From Candidatus Hydrothermarchaeum profundi (lineage in GTDB: Archaea > Hydrothermarchaeota > Hydrothermarchaeia > Hydrothermarchaeales > Hydrothermarchaeaceae), in contig MTMF02000009.1 in assembly GCA_002011125.2 (NCBI GenBank), forward strand, positions 1 to 64,000: DNA of 64,000 bases, in the 5' to 3' direction. The position numbers were made by a program, and so were the translations under genes. Shown here piece by piece: positions 38,840-46,929 of this stretch (its first letter is position 1; every line of letters starts with the position of its first letter). The notes under the pieces are model-generated. The model saw nothing but the letters and a program-made list of their open reading frames with translations, was not told where the DNA came from and did not search any database.

Positions 38840-39054
38840 GGTCAGCTAGTTTGATTATTTTATTGGTGCTAAGTTCTTTGTTCGTAGGGTGTATTACAAA
38901 GGAAAAAGCTCCGCCAACACAGACAACTCCGCCTCCTACAGAGGCGCCTATAGAAGAGGAGCTTCCCCCTATTACAGAAGCGCCAGAAGAAGTGATAATA
39001 GAAGAACCGCAATTTGAGGAAAATACTACGATTGATCTGGGCTCAATCTTGTGA
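38836..39054 (+). CDS. Small Pro/Glu-rich lipoprotein
   Basis: A 72-residue protein with a signal peptide ending in a lipobox (LLVLSSLFVGC, Cys at about residue 19), followed by a tail made almost only of Pro, Thr and Glu (PPTQTTPPPTEAPIEEELPP). The ATG overlaps the stop of the secreted protein by four bases. It may anchor or accompany that protein at the membrane surface. A hairpin terminator starts in its last codons. Confidence 0.7.
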   Translation: MRSASLIILLVLSSLFVGCITKEKAPPTQTTPPPTEAPIEEELPPITEAPEEVIIEEPQFEENTTIDLGSIL

Positions 39055-39069
39055 GCCCTATTTTTTTAT
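39039..39069. terminator. Hairpin with T-tract after the secreted/lipoprotein pair
   Basis: GGGCTCA (39039-39045) pairs with TGAGCCC (39052-39058) around a 6-base loop and is followed by TATTTTTTTATTTTT. It spans the lipoprotein stop codon and lies just after the end of the convergent gene, so it can stop both transcripts. Confidence 0.65.
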
Positions 39070-39077
39070 TTTTGTAG

Positions 39078-40070
39078 CTATCGAACCGGTTTAATCACCT
39101 TTATGTATTCGTCTTCCGCTTCCCTACTTGTGCCCACTACTATTCTTTTATAACTTTCATTTCCTTGAACCTCCTCTAAGTACCCTCTAACCTTTATTTT
39201 TTCGCCTTCAAAAGCTTGGCCAACATAAGTGTGAGTATAGGAGTAAACCTCTTTTATTAATGGGTCAGAGCATTCTACTTTAAAAATAGCCGGGTAATCA
39301 AAAGCTAAGGAGGAGTCTACTACTGTGCATGTAAGAGTAACTTTGTATTTCCTTCTAAATTTTTTTTGAGAATATTGCTCGTGGATTTCCTTATAATTCC
39401 TTACCAATAGGATATCAAAAATAGTTTCGTCTATTATGCCTTTATGCCATTTTCGTTTCTCATGCCAGATGAACTCAGCTAAGCTTAGTGGACTCTTATG
39501 TGGAAATCTTTTTTTAAAAGATTTTGTCCAGTGCTTTCTAGATAAGTTGGAGAGTGTTCCTTCTTTAATACTGTCTCGTAGGATTCTCCTCGCCTTTTGA
39601 AAATTATCTAATCCATAAATTACAAAATCTATGTCTGACATTTCAGTATGCAAACCGAGTAGAGCAGAACCGGTTATCCCTTTCTTATTTTCTGGGATCT
39701 CAGAAAATATCTGAGAAAGCCTAAAAATCTTCTTTTCATAAGGAGTAGCTGGGTTCTCTGAGACTTTTTTTAGTCCTATCCAAGGGAAATAAATTTTAGA
39801 AACCATATTTAAAGGGACTGACTGAAGATATGAACCTGTAACATCTGAGAAAAAAAGATATTGGGGATAATGCTTTTTTAGAAAAATAAAAGATTCTTGG
39901 GTAGATGCTACTTTAGAATATTTTTTATTCTTATGTACCCTGCTCCCCTGGTCGCTTGGATAGTACCTCAGAAACGCTATGTATCTGTCCTTGGGATGAT
40001 AATACGTTACAACTGCAAAAATAAGTCCATCTTTAGTCTCAATAAAATCTCTTATTCGCGGTTGCATCAT
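39078..40070 (-). CDS. Nucleotidyltransferase-domain protein (COG1665-like)
   Basis: A 330-residue archaeal protein with a DNA-polymerase-beta-type nucleotidyltransferase motif, GITGSALLGLHTEMSDIDFV near residue 137 (GS...DxD). An N-terminal domain of about 130 residues precedes it (IETKDGLIFAVVTYYHPKDR) and a C-terminal domain of about 100 residues follows (CTVVDSSLAFDYPAIF, KIKVRGYLEEVQGNESYKRI). Substrate and role are unknown; the size and extra domains separate it from MNT antitoxins. The ATG at 40070 overlaps the stop of the next gene upstream. Confidence 0.68.
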   Translation of the reverse strand: MMQPRIRDFIETKDGLIFAVVTYYHPKDRYIAFLRYYPSDQGSRVHKNKKYSKVASTQESFIFLKKHYPQYLFFSDVTGSYLQSVPLNMVSKIYFPWIGLKKVSENPATPYEKKIFRLSQIFSEIPENKKGITGSALLGLHTEMSDIDFVIYGLDNFQKARRILRDSIKEGTLSNLSRKHWTKSFKKRFPHKSPLSLAEFIWHEKRKWHKGIIDETIFDILLVRNYKEIHEQYSQKKFRRKYKVTLTCTVVDSSLAFDYPAIFKVECSDPLIKEVYSYTHTYVGQAFEGEKIKVRGYLEEVQGNESYKRIVVGTSREAEDEYIKVIKPVR

Positions 40071-40465
40071 AGCATATCCTGAATTTCCTTCAAATGCCTA
40101 GATTTTCTCACTGCCTGGGGGGTAACCTCATAAAGAGTTCCATTTTCAATTACATAGTGATTTATCTTTAAACCTGGGAACAATCTTTTCAAATCATCCA
40201 GTATATAATGCAACTGTACGCAGTGAGGAGACCCATCTACCGTTAAAGCTGATAATTCGCTTAAATTATTTTCCCTAACTATACTTGAAATCTTCCAAGC
40301 TATTTTATCCATATGCTCATCTTCAAGACAGATAGAGAGTTTGAATGTCTCCTTAAATAAGTTTAAAATATCAGGATACTCTTCCTTAATGCATGCTCCA
40401 TAGACTAGTACTCTTTGCCCAATATTCTTGGATTTCACATTAGTTTTCATTAGTTCCATACTCAT
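40067..40465 (-). CDS. Unrecognised 132-residue Cys-containing protein
   Basis: Contains YGACIKEEYP near residue 24, CLEDEH near residue 46, and SALTVDGSPHCVQLHYILDD near residue 92, a pattern that could coordinate metal or form part of a redox centre (conserved-looking Cys, His and Asp). The C-terminal part is helical (TPQAVRKSRHLKEIQDML). I cannot assign a family. It is translationally coupled (ATGA) to the nucleotidyltransferase gene, so the two may share a task. Confidence 0.5.
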   Translation of the reverse strand: MSMELMKTNVKSKNIGQRVLVYGACIKEEYPDILNLFKETFKLSICLEDEHMDKIAWKISSIVRENNLSELSALTVDGSPHCVQLHYILDDLKRLFPGLKINHYVIENGTLYEVTPQAVRKSRHLKEIQDML

Positions 40466-40500
40466 CTAGTCCTCCATTTTATTCTCATTATCCATCCATT

Positions 40501-41490
40501 TCAGCTCTTAGGAGAAACAAGAATAACAACTACCAGCACAAGCAAAAGTGATGCCCATAGAGCTATAGCTACACGAGTTGCTCTTCTTGCCTTTTCAGCT
40601 TCCCACCAAGTCAATGGCCGTATTCCCTGCGCTAAAAAAGTTGTAACTCCTGCTAAGTTTATACTTATTATATTGATGAGTAACAGCATCATAGCCCCCA
40701 TAGCCATACCCAAATTCCGAGAGCCAAGTAGAAGTCCAAAAGCGACCATAGGGGGTAATAGAGCTACTGCCACCATTACGCCAATAAGAGCGCTAGATAA
40801 TCTGGTTGTATAGGATAAAGCTGCAACAATGCCTGCGGCAAGAGCTACTAAAACATTGTCTAATCCAACCTTAGTCCTTGAAACTAATTCAGGAGTAGTG
40901 GGATTTATATCCAAGATTAATCCCATTAAACAAGTAAAGGACACTACTACTATAATTCCAAGAAAATTAGTTATAACGGCTCGTCGAGCAAGGTTCATAT
41001 CTCCAAGCGTGGTTGCTAGAGAAAGAGCCACATTAGGGCCTATCAAAGGAGCTATTACCATCCCTCCTATAACAATGATGAAATTGTTTTCAAGCATACC
41101 TATTGCAATAAGGAGAGAAGAGAGTAGCACCAGCAATACAAAATTCCATGAAAGCTTTATGGTATTCTCTACCTCAGCATAGACTTCTTCCCGGCTTATT
41201 CTATTTTTTTTCTCGACTTCTTTTTTTGTTCTCTCCTCTAATTTAATCCTCGGGATAGATGCGTCAGCTTGTAATATAATTGCTCTAAAACCCTCTGTAT
41301 CGCCAAAGCGATTTTCAAGTTCATCAAGAAGACTCTCCGTCTCTTCTGTTGGGATAAGGATCCTCGTTAATATTTTGCCTTCAGAGATTCTATCCTGCCA
41401 GATTTCAATGTTTGTATATTTATCCAATAATTCCTTTACATGCCTTTTCTCTTTTTCTGGCAAATAGATTTCAATTAAGCGAATAGCCAT
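40501..41490 (-). CDS. DUF389 membrane protein
   Basis: A 329-residue member of the uncharacterised DUF389 family: an N-terminal soluble, ferredoxin-like domain (RLIEIYLPEKEKRHVKELLD, ILTRILIPTEETESLLDEL) and, from about residue 115, five or six membrane helices with the conserved VIGGMVIAPLIGPNVALSLA and LVALAAGIVAALSYTTRLSS. Possibly a transporter or sensor. It is transcribed on its own, divergently from the OB-fold lipoprotein gene. Confidence 0.85.
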   Translation of the reverse strand: MAIRLIEIYLPEKEKRHVKELLDKYTNIEIWQDRISEGKILTRILIPTEETESLLDELENRFGDTEGFRAIILQADASIPRIKLEERTKKEVEKKNRISREEVYAEVENTIKLSWNFVLLVLLSSLLIAIGMLENNFIIVIGGMVIAPLIGPNVALSLATTLGDMNLARRAVITNFLGIIVVVSFTCLMGLILDINPTTPELVSRTKVGLDNVLVALAAGIVAALSYTTRLSSALIGVMVAVALLPPMVAFGLLLGSRNLGMAMGAMMLLLINIISINLAGVTTFLAQGIRPLTWWEAEKARRATRVAIALWASLLLVLVVVILVSPKS

Positions 41491-41585
41491 AAATATTATT
41501 GCTTTATATTCTTACATTAAGCTTAAAGTTTTCTTGAAAACCTTAGGAGGATATTAGAAAAATTTTAGATGTTAAAAAGACATTG

Positions 41586-42299
41586 ATGGGGAAAATGAAA
41601 ATATATCTAGTCCTGCTTTTGGTTTTAACAGCGGGTTGCTTAGGTCAGTCCGAGGAAATAAAAACACAAAACATAGGCTCAATCCTATCTAACCCCTCTG
41701 CCTATGGTGATGAAGAGATAAATTTCAAGGCTACGGTCATCCAGATTTACCCATACCAACAAGGTGTTTTATTAAAACTGCAAGATGATACTGGGGAGAT
41801 AAATGCATTTTACACGGGTAATGTTATGACAGTTGATGTAGGCTATGAAGCTATTTTCACAGGGGTTTTAGTGCAAGACCAATCTATGGCCAGTGCCCAT
41901 GGATCCGGCTCTGGAGTTCTACTGAGCATAACAGGCATAAAGGATGTGGTCCCAGGGAAGCTAGAAGAAACTGTTCCTCCTTATATGCCTCCAAATATGT
42001 ATCCCACTATAGCCGAGCTTAGAGAAAATAGATACGCTTATTCTATGGAGCAAGCTGTAACGATTGTAGGGAAATGTCTACAAACTCAAAACGCGGCGGG
42101 GTATACCTATGTTGAATTAGAGGATGATACAGGAAAGATGTGGGTAGCTATTCCTGAAAGTGAAATAGAAATAGGAAAAGTGTATATCGCAGAGGGAATT
42201 GTTATGACAGACTTTACAAGTAAAACTACTGGAAAAACATTCGATGTCATATTATTCAGTGCTGGACTGAAGCCTTTTTCACCGCATGGTTCCAAATGA
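41586..42299 (+). CDS. Lipoprotein with two OB-fold-like domains
   Basis: About 237 residues with a lipoprotein signal (YLVLLLVLTAGCLG, Cys near residue 18). Two similar beta-barrel-like units follow: INFKATVIQIYPYQQGVLLK...LQDDTGEINAFYTG (key parts LKLQDDTGEI) and VTIVGKCLQTQNAAGYTYVE with LEDDTGKMWVAIPESE. The repeated DDTG followed by a strand is typical of secreted OB-fold domains. It could bind small ligands or assist electron-transfer proteins; not known. I prefer the ATG at 41586 to a TTG one codon earlier; ATG at 41595 is also possible. Confidence 0.7.
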   Translation: MGKMKIYLVLLLVLTAGCLGQSEEIKTQNIGSILSNPSAYGDEEINFKATVIQIYPYQQGVLLKLQDDTGEINAFYTGNVMTVDVGYEAIFTGVLVQDQSMASAHGSGSGVLLSITGIKDVVPGKLEETVPPYMPPNMYPTIAELRENRYAYSMEQAVTIVGKCLQTQNAAGYTYVELEDDTGKMWVAIPESEIEIGKVYIAEGIVMTDFTSKTTGKTFDVILFSAGLKPFSPHGSK

Positions 42300-42415
42300 A
42301 CCCTAAATTTTTTTCTAAGGTGAACTCAATTTTCTTAATGCTTTGATATGTACATTAAGACGACCAGCAAAGTTAAAATACATCAAAAAGATAGAAAAAC
42401 AGGAAAGGTTAAAAG

Positions 42416-43480
42416 ATGGCCATAGAACTATCCTCTCTAAGGGTTGATCTAGGAATTTATCTCCTAAAAACACTTATAGCTATAGGGTTCTTAGTCGGAG
42501 GATTCATTACAGCTAAGATTATCGTTAGAATTTTAAGTAAGATAGAAGAACAGACCGTAGCGAGAACAAAGCTTGAGTTGGACGACCTAATTTTCTTCTC
42601 GCTTAAATGGGGAGCTCGTTATACTGTATATGGAGTAGCGGTTATATTCGCTGCTAGACAGTTCGGATACGACGCATTTCCTGTGGTGACAGCTATCTTA
42701 GTGGTACTTTTTTCTCACCCAATCACCAGGATAGCTCAAGCCTTCTTAAAGATAGCTGAAGAAAATTTTGTCAAAAAAACTGAGACAAAGACAGATGACG
42801 TCGTCTTTCCTCTTATAAGTAGGGTAGTAAAATATACCATATACGTTTTTGCAGTTATCATAGCGCTTGGACAACTTGGGATAGAAGTTGTCCCTTTTGT
42901 AGCTGGCTTGGGAATAGCTGGACTGGCAGTAGGGTTTGCAGCTAAGGATACTATCGCTAACATAATAGCGGGGATATTCATAATCGTGGATCAGCCCTTT
43001 AAGTTAGGGGACAGGATAGAGGTATGGAATGCTCCTAAAAACCAAGCAAGTTGGGGAGACGTGATCGACATTGGGCTTAGAAGTACTAAGATTAAGACAA
43101 CTGATAATATAGTTATAGTCATTCCAAATGCAGAGATTGCGAGGAGGGATGTTATAAACTACACTGCTATCTCACCTCAGATTAGGATAAGGATACCTAT
43201 CGGAATTTCATATGAATCTGACTTAAAAAAAGCAGAGAAAAGTCTGCTAAAGATAGCGGAGGAAGTTGAAGGGGTTTCCAAAAAACCTAAACCTCAAGTG
43301 GTGGTTAAGAATTTTGGGGAATATTCAGTCGATCTTGAGCTAAGAGTGTGGATTAATAATGCAAGAGAGAAGCGTAGAATCAAGTCAGAAATAGGGTCTA
43401 AAATTAGATATCGCTTCGCAGAGGAAGGTATTGAGATCCCCTACCCGAAGAGGCATATTTTCATTAAGGAAGAGAAGTGA
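42416..43480 (+). CDS. mscS: MscS-family mechanosensitive channel
   Basis: Membrane channel that opens on membrane tension and releases solutes under hypo-osmotic stress. The 354 residues have about four to five helices, the pore helix region FVAGLGIAGLAVGFAAKDTI near residue 163, then the typical NIIAGIFIIVDQPFKLGDRI leading into the cytoplasmic beta domain (STKIKTTDNIVIVIPNAEIA) and a C-terminal alpha/beta domain. AGGAAAGG precedes the ATG. Downstream is the convergent RaSEA gene. Confidence 0.93.
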   Translation: MAIELSSLRVDLGIYLLKTLIAIGFLVGGFITAKIIVRILSKIEEQTVARTKLELDDLIFFSLKWGARYTVYGVAVIFAARQFGYDAFPVVTAILVVLFSHPITRIAQAFLKIAEENFVKKTETKTDDVVFPLISRVVKYTIYVFAVIIALGQLGIEVVPFVAGLGIAGLAVGFAAKDTIANIIAGIFIIVDQPFKLGDRIEVWNAPKNQASWGDVIDIGLRSTKIKTTDNIVIVIPNAEIARRDVINYTAISPQIRIRIPIGISYESDLKKAEKSLLKIAEEVEGVSKKPKPQVVVKNFGEYSVDLELRVWINNAREKRRIKSEIGSKIRYRFAEEGIEIPYPKRHIFIKEEK

Positions 43481-43481
43481 A

Positions 43482-44474
43482 CTAATGATTAAAACCTTCT
43501 AGCTCAACTGTGTCTATCCACTCATCCTTGCATTCACATTCGAGTTCCTCTAGATTTTCTAGGTTCTGGGTGACTGAGAAATCTATTATGCTCTTATATA
43601 CTCTAAAGTCGCATTTCCCACAGTTGTGGGGTCCTCTCTCTTTGCCTGCTGCAATAGGATGACTTAACACAGGTATATTTACTCTTCTTTTTACCTCATT
43701 TAAGATGTATACCACACTCCATAGCCAAGGAGCCCTGTATTCCCCTCTTCTCCAGAGTTCCTCTACTACTGTGGCCCTCTGGATATTTACTGGATTGTAT
43801 GAGATTCTATCTACTCCCAATTCATATACTTCTATACCGGATTTTATCGCGTCTTCTATGGAGTTTTTTTCGTTCATAAAAGGAGGTTTTACTAGTAGAT
43901 ACGTCTTTACTTTTACCCCGCATTTTTTACATTCTTCTAACGACGACTTAAAATCTTCGAGAGAAAAGCCTTTATTGATAAATCTTTCTCTAATAAAATC
44001 ACTAGTAGTTTCTAATCCAATTCCGATCTCTAATTCTGCTATTAAATTCTCTTTAATTTCCTTTAATACTCCCTCACTGACAAACTCTGGCCTTGATTCT
44101 ACTTGAACCCGCTTAATCTCATGCTCATTGAGTATAGCTATTATATTATCCCTGGTCTTATTTGTGATTTCCTGTTCGTCTAAGAAGCTTCCTGAAGTGA
44201 AAATTTTGAGGTATTCAACTTCAGATAAATCTCTCATAGCTCTTCTGAATTCTTCTACTATTGTATCCTGAGTTATTGACCGCGGAGAATCATATACGTA
44301 GCCGCACATAGTGCAACCTACACTCCTACCCCACCGGCATCCTATTGTAGGAAGAATTATAACCCCTGCCTTTACGGTAGTTTTTAGATAATCCCTTTCT
44401 TCCCAAAAAATAGCCTTTTTTCTTCCATAATATTTTTTAAGACCTTTTTTTCTTATTTCTTCCGCGATTTTCAT
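43482..44474 (-). CDS. Archaeosine biosynthesis radical SAM enzyme RaSEA
   Basis: Radical SAM partner of archaeosine synthase that completes conversion of the lysine-preQ0 adduct at tRNA position 15 to archaeosine. The 330 residues carry the cluster motif as GCRWGRSVGCTMCGYVYDSP near residue 42 (C-x7-C-x2-C, the Elp3-like spacing of this group), then RVQVESRPEF, IGIGLETTSDFIRERFINKG and a C-terminal Cys pair HNCGKCDFRVY. Identified as the TIGR01210/COG1244 group. The ATG overlaps the stop of hflX by four bases. The ArcS genes are about 3.4 kb downstream. Confidence 0.85.
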   Translation of the reverse strand: MKIAEEIRKKGLKKYYGRKKAIFWEERDYLKTTVKAGVIILPTIGCRWGRSVGCTMCGYVYDSPRSITQDTIVEEFRRAMRDLSEVEYLKIFTSGSFLDEQEITNKTRDNIIAILNEHEIKRVQVESRPEFVSEGVLKEIKENLIAELEIGIGLETTSDFIRERFINKGFSLEDFKSSLEECKKCGVKVKTYLLVKPPFMNEKNSIEDAIKSGIEVYELGVDRISYNPVNIQRATVVEELWRRGEYRAPWLWSVVYILNEVKRRVNIPVLSHPIAAGKERGPHNCGKCDFRVYKSIIDFSVTQNLENLEELECECKDEWIDTVELEGFNH

Positions 44475-45496
44475 GCTAATTCCTCTATTATTCTTTCTTT
44501 CAGCCTATCTAGTCCAACGCCATATTTAGCGGATATCTTTACGTAGTCGTTTAAAAGACCTTCTTTCTCTCCATCAGAGATATCTATCTTATTTAGTACA
44601 TGGATGACTGGAATACTATCGGCTCCTATTTTTATTAGAGTGTCCTCACAGACCTTTAATTTCCTCCTAAATTCTGATTCCGAATCTGATGCATCAAGCA
44701 CTAAAAGAATGAGATCAGCGGTTTTAATTTCTTTTAAAGTCGCTCTAAATGCATAAATTAGCTCGTGCGGGATATTTCTTATAAACCCTATAGTATCTGT
44801 AATGAAAATCTTACTATTAAGTGATGCGGTTTTGCTCTTTAGAGTGGTGAATAGTTCATCTTCGGCTTTTTTATCTACCCCAGTTAATCTATTTAAAAGA
44901 GTAGTTTTTCCGACATTTGTGTAGCCCACCAGAGACACAGTTTTACCCTTCTTTTTTCTCCTCTTCCCCTGGGATTCCAGTCTAGCATCGAATTTCTCTA
45001 ATTCGTCCTCTATCTTCTTTATCCTCCTATGTAGACTTCGAAGCGTACTGTGAACGATATACTCTCCGCTACTCCCAAATCCTGGATGGTCTTCTCTGAC
45101 CCTCCTGCCAACTGACATCTTAATGTAAGGTAGCTTTCTTTTCAACCTCGCTAGTTCGATTTGCAGTTTAGCTTCCTTTGAAGCGGCATGCTTCTCAAAA
45201 ATATTTAATATTAAATCGAATTTATCCATCACAGGTACTCCAAACTCCTCCTCGAGACTAAGAACCTGCCTAGAAGTTAGATAGTTTTCAAAAATAACTA
45301 GCTCAATATTGTTCTCATTAATGAAATTCTTTATTTCATCTACTTTTCCCCTACCGATTAGATACTTACCCCTCGGTCCGGCATTTTGGGTAAAGGTCTT
45401 TATAACCTCATATCCCCCTGTATTTGCAAGTCTCTTTATCTCAGCTTTCCTTTCTTCAAATTCGCCTTCTTTAAGCATTACAATAACTGCCTTCAT
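44471..45496 (-). CDS. hflX: Ribosome-associated GTPase HflX
   Basis: GTPase that binds the large ribosomal subunit and can split stalled ribosomes. The 341 residues have the HflX N-terminal domain (GRKVDEIKNFINENN-like region, YLTSRQVLSLEEEFGVPVMD, FDLILNIFEKHAASKEAKLQ), the linker coiled coil, then G1 VSLVGYTNVGKTTLLNRL near residue 190, G3 DTIGF and G4 NKID. The length is usual. It is co-transcribed with RaSEA, so two translation-related genes sit together. Confidence 0.93.
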   Translation of the reverse strand: MKAVIVMLKEGEFEERKAEIKRLANTGGYEVIKTFTQNAGPRGKYLIGRGKVDEIKNFINENNIELVIFENYLTSRQVLSLEEEFGVPVMDKFDLILNIFEKHAASKEAKLQIELARLKRKLPYIKMSVGRRVREDHPGFGSSGEYIVHSTLRSLHRRIKKIEDELEKFDARLESQGKRRKKKGKTVSLVGYTNVGKTTLLNRLTGVDKKAEDELFTTLKSKTASLNSKIFITDTIGFIRNIPHELIYAFRATLKEIKTADLILLVLDASDSESEFRRKLKVCEDTLIKIGADSIPVIHVLNKIDISDGEKEGLLNDYVKISAKYGVGLDRLKERIIEELA

Positions 45497-45507
45497 GGCT
45501 TATCATC

Positions 45508-45696
45508 TTATAACTCAATTTTTATAACCACATTGTAGAGTGATAAAGTTTCAATTTTATCTCGAGAAACTCTAAATGGACAAATTTTCTTGAAAAATTC
45601 TTCAAGTGCTCTACATATCTTTTTTAGATGTAGCATTGATGATTTCAGCAGTACCCTTCTGATCTTTTCCCTTATTCCTAACCAGTACTTTAGCAC
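45508..45696 (-). CDS. Possible 62-residue basic protein upstream of hflX
   Basis: GTG at 45696 is preceded at good distance by GGGAGAGGG, a strong Shine-Dalgarno, and the stop lies 11 bases before the hflX start, so an operon is plausible. The product is basic and helical (IREKIRRVLLKSSMLHLKKI) and ends in a strand-like YNVVIKIEL. No family is recognised. The ribosome site argues for it, the short length against it. Confidence 0.4.
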   Translation of the reverse strand: MLKYWLGIREKIRRVLLKSSMLHLKKICRALEEFFKKICPFRVSRDKIETLSLYNVVIKIEL

Positions 45697-45753
45697 ATAT
45701 ACCCTCTCCCTATCCCAATAAGAAACTATACCTAAAGCTATATCGTATAATGT

Positions 45754-46077
45754 TCATCCGCTGTTACATTCTACTAGCCATCTTTCCCCCCAATGTTTCA
45801 TAACCTCCAGTATTTCTTCGAGATCTCTACCTTTGTCAGTCAAAGAGTATTCTACTCTTATTGGAGAATCTGAAAATACCTTCCTATCTACTATTTTACT
45901 TTTTCTAAGTTCGTTTAGGCTTTTTGACAGAGTCTTAGAAGAAATCCCGTTAATCGAATTCTTTAATTCATTAAACCTTTTAGGTCCTTTCATTAATTCG
46001 TATATTATTACTAAATGCCATTTTTTTCCAATTGTATTAATAGTCTCTATTACAGGGCATACCTCAGTATTGGCCAT
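45754..46077 (-). CDS. HxlR-family winged-helix regulator
   Basis: A 107-residue regulator of the HxlR/MarR-like group: CPVIETINTIGKKWHLVIIY, then KGPKRFNELKNSINGISSKT, LSKSLNELRKSKIVDRKVF and VEYSLTDKGRDLEEILEVM, ending HWGERWL. The single Cys near residue 7 is a frequent redox-sensing position in the family. It is divergent from the metallo-beta-lactamase-type gene and likely controls it. Confidence 0.9.
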   Translation of the reverse strand: MANTEVCPVIETINTIGKKWHLVIIYELMKGPKRFNELKNSINGISSKTLSKSLNELRKSKIVDRKVFSDSPIRVEYSLTDKGRDLEEILEVMKHWGERWLVECNSG

Positions 46078-46101
46078 ATAGATTCCTCCAATGTTATTTG
46101 A

Positions 46102-46139
46102 TTACTTATTGGTTACTTAAGATTTAAATAGTTTACTTT
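46102..46139. promoter_or_regulatory. TTACTT direct repeats in the HxlR-divergent promoter
   Basis: TTACTTA occurs at 46102-46108 and 46113-46119 and TTACTTT at 46133-46139, i.e. 11 and 20 bases apart and therefore on the same face of the helix. They lie between the divergent HxlR regulator and the metallo-beta-lactamase-type gene and are a natural candidate operator for the regulator. Confidence 0.4.
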
Positions 46140-46178
46140 TTTCACTAAGTAGTAATAGTAAATCATTGGAGGTTAAAA

Positions 46179-46874
46179 ATGGAAAACAAAGTAGCTGAAA
46201 ATGTATATTGGGTTGGGGTGTACTTCAAAGAGAAAGGCTCAGGGGTAAACGCATTTCTCATAAAAGACGATAAGACAGCTCTAATAGATACAGGCCCTCC
46301 TATAACCCAGGAGCTTGTAATAAATAATATAAAAAATATAATTGACCTAGAAAACCTAGATTACATTGTATTGACCCATGCTGAGGTCGACCACTGTGGG
46401 GCTCTAGGTAAAATACTGCAGGACGCAAAGAATAGCAAAGTATGTACCTCCGAAATAGGGGCAATGCTTGTTCCTATTTATGGATTCCAAGCAGAGATGA
46501 ATATAGTGAAGCCAGGAGACGTCTTAAATCTTGGGGAGAAAACATTGAGGTTTATTTCTACTCCTCTAGTCGATACATGGGATACCTTATTTGTGTTTGA
46601 AGAAATGAACAGGATTCTCTTCACTGCCGACGCTTTTGGAACTTTCGGACAGCCAAATAAAGATTGGAAGCTTTTTGCTCAGGAGGATATAACCGATGCT
46701 CTAAAAGTCTATAATGCAATAAAATTCCCGTGGATAAAAGTGGCCTCAAAGGATAAAATCAAAAAAGCTATTGAAGATATTAAGGCGCTAAAGCCCAACA
46801 TTATTGCGCCGGGTCATGGGCCTTTAATCCGCGAGAACATAGACAAATGCTGCGACATCCTAGCAGAGGTCTAA
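46179..46874 (+). CDS. Flavodiiron-type metallo-beta-lactamase domain protein, no flavodoxin part
   Basis: A 231-residue protein corresponding to only the diiron domain of flavodiiron (A-type flavoprotein) enzymes. The metal motif THAEVDHCGAL gives His67, Glu69, Asp71 and His72; TADAFGTFG supplies the bridging Asp, and PGHGPLI the last His. At the position where flavodiiron proteins have a His (LHWPDT) the sequence reads VDTWDT, so one ligand is changed to Asp. GGAGGTT precedes the ATG. An oxygen- or nitric-oxide-defence role with a separate electron donor is possible. It is divergent from the HxlR regulator and followed by a thiol oxidoreductase. Confidence 0.82.
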   Translation: MENKVAENVYWVGVYFKEKGSGVNAFLIKDDKTALIDTGPPITQELVINNIKNIIDLENLDYIVLTHAEVDHCGALGKILQDAKNSKVCTSEIGAMLVPIYGFQAEMNIVKPGDVLNLGEKTLRFISTPLVDTWDTLFVFEEMNRILFTADAFGTFGQPNKDWKLFAQEDITDALKVYNAIKFPWIKVASKDKIKKAIEDIKALKPNIIAPGHGPLIRENIDKCCDILAEV

Positions 46875-46929
46875 AAAATAGACAAATCTCTGCTCACATG
46901 GGACAATATAAATAGGATAAACCACGTCA

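Noticed and set aside
46102-46139. CRISPR-like short repeats (TTACTT series) and the AGTTTCYTY series at 37067
   Set aside because: Repeats are only 6-9 bases with 4-15 base gaps; operators, not CRISPR arrays.
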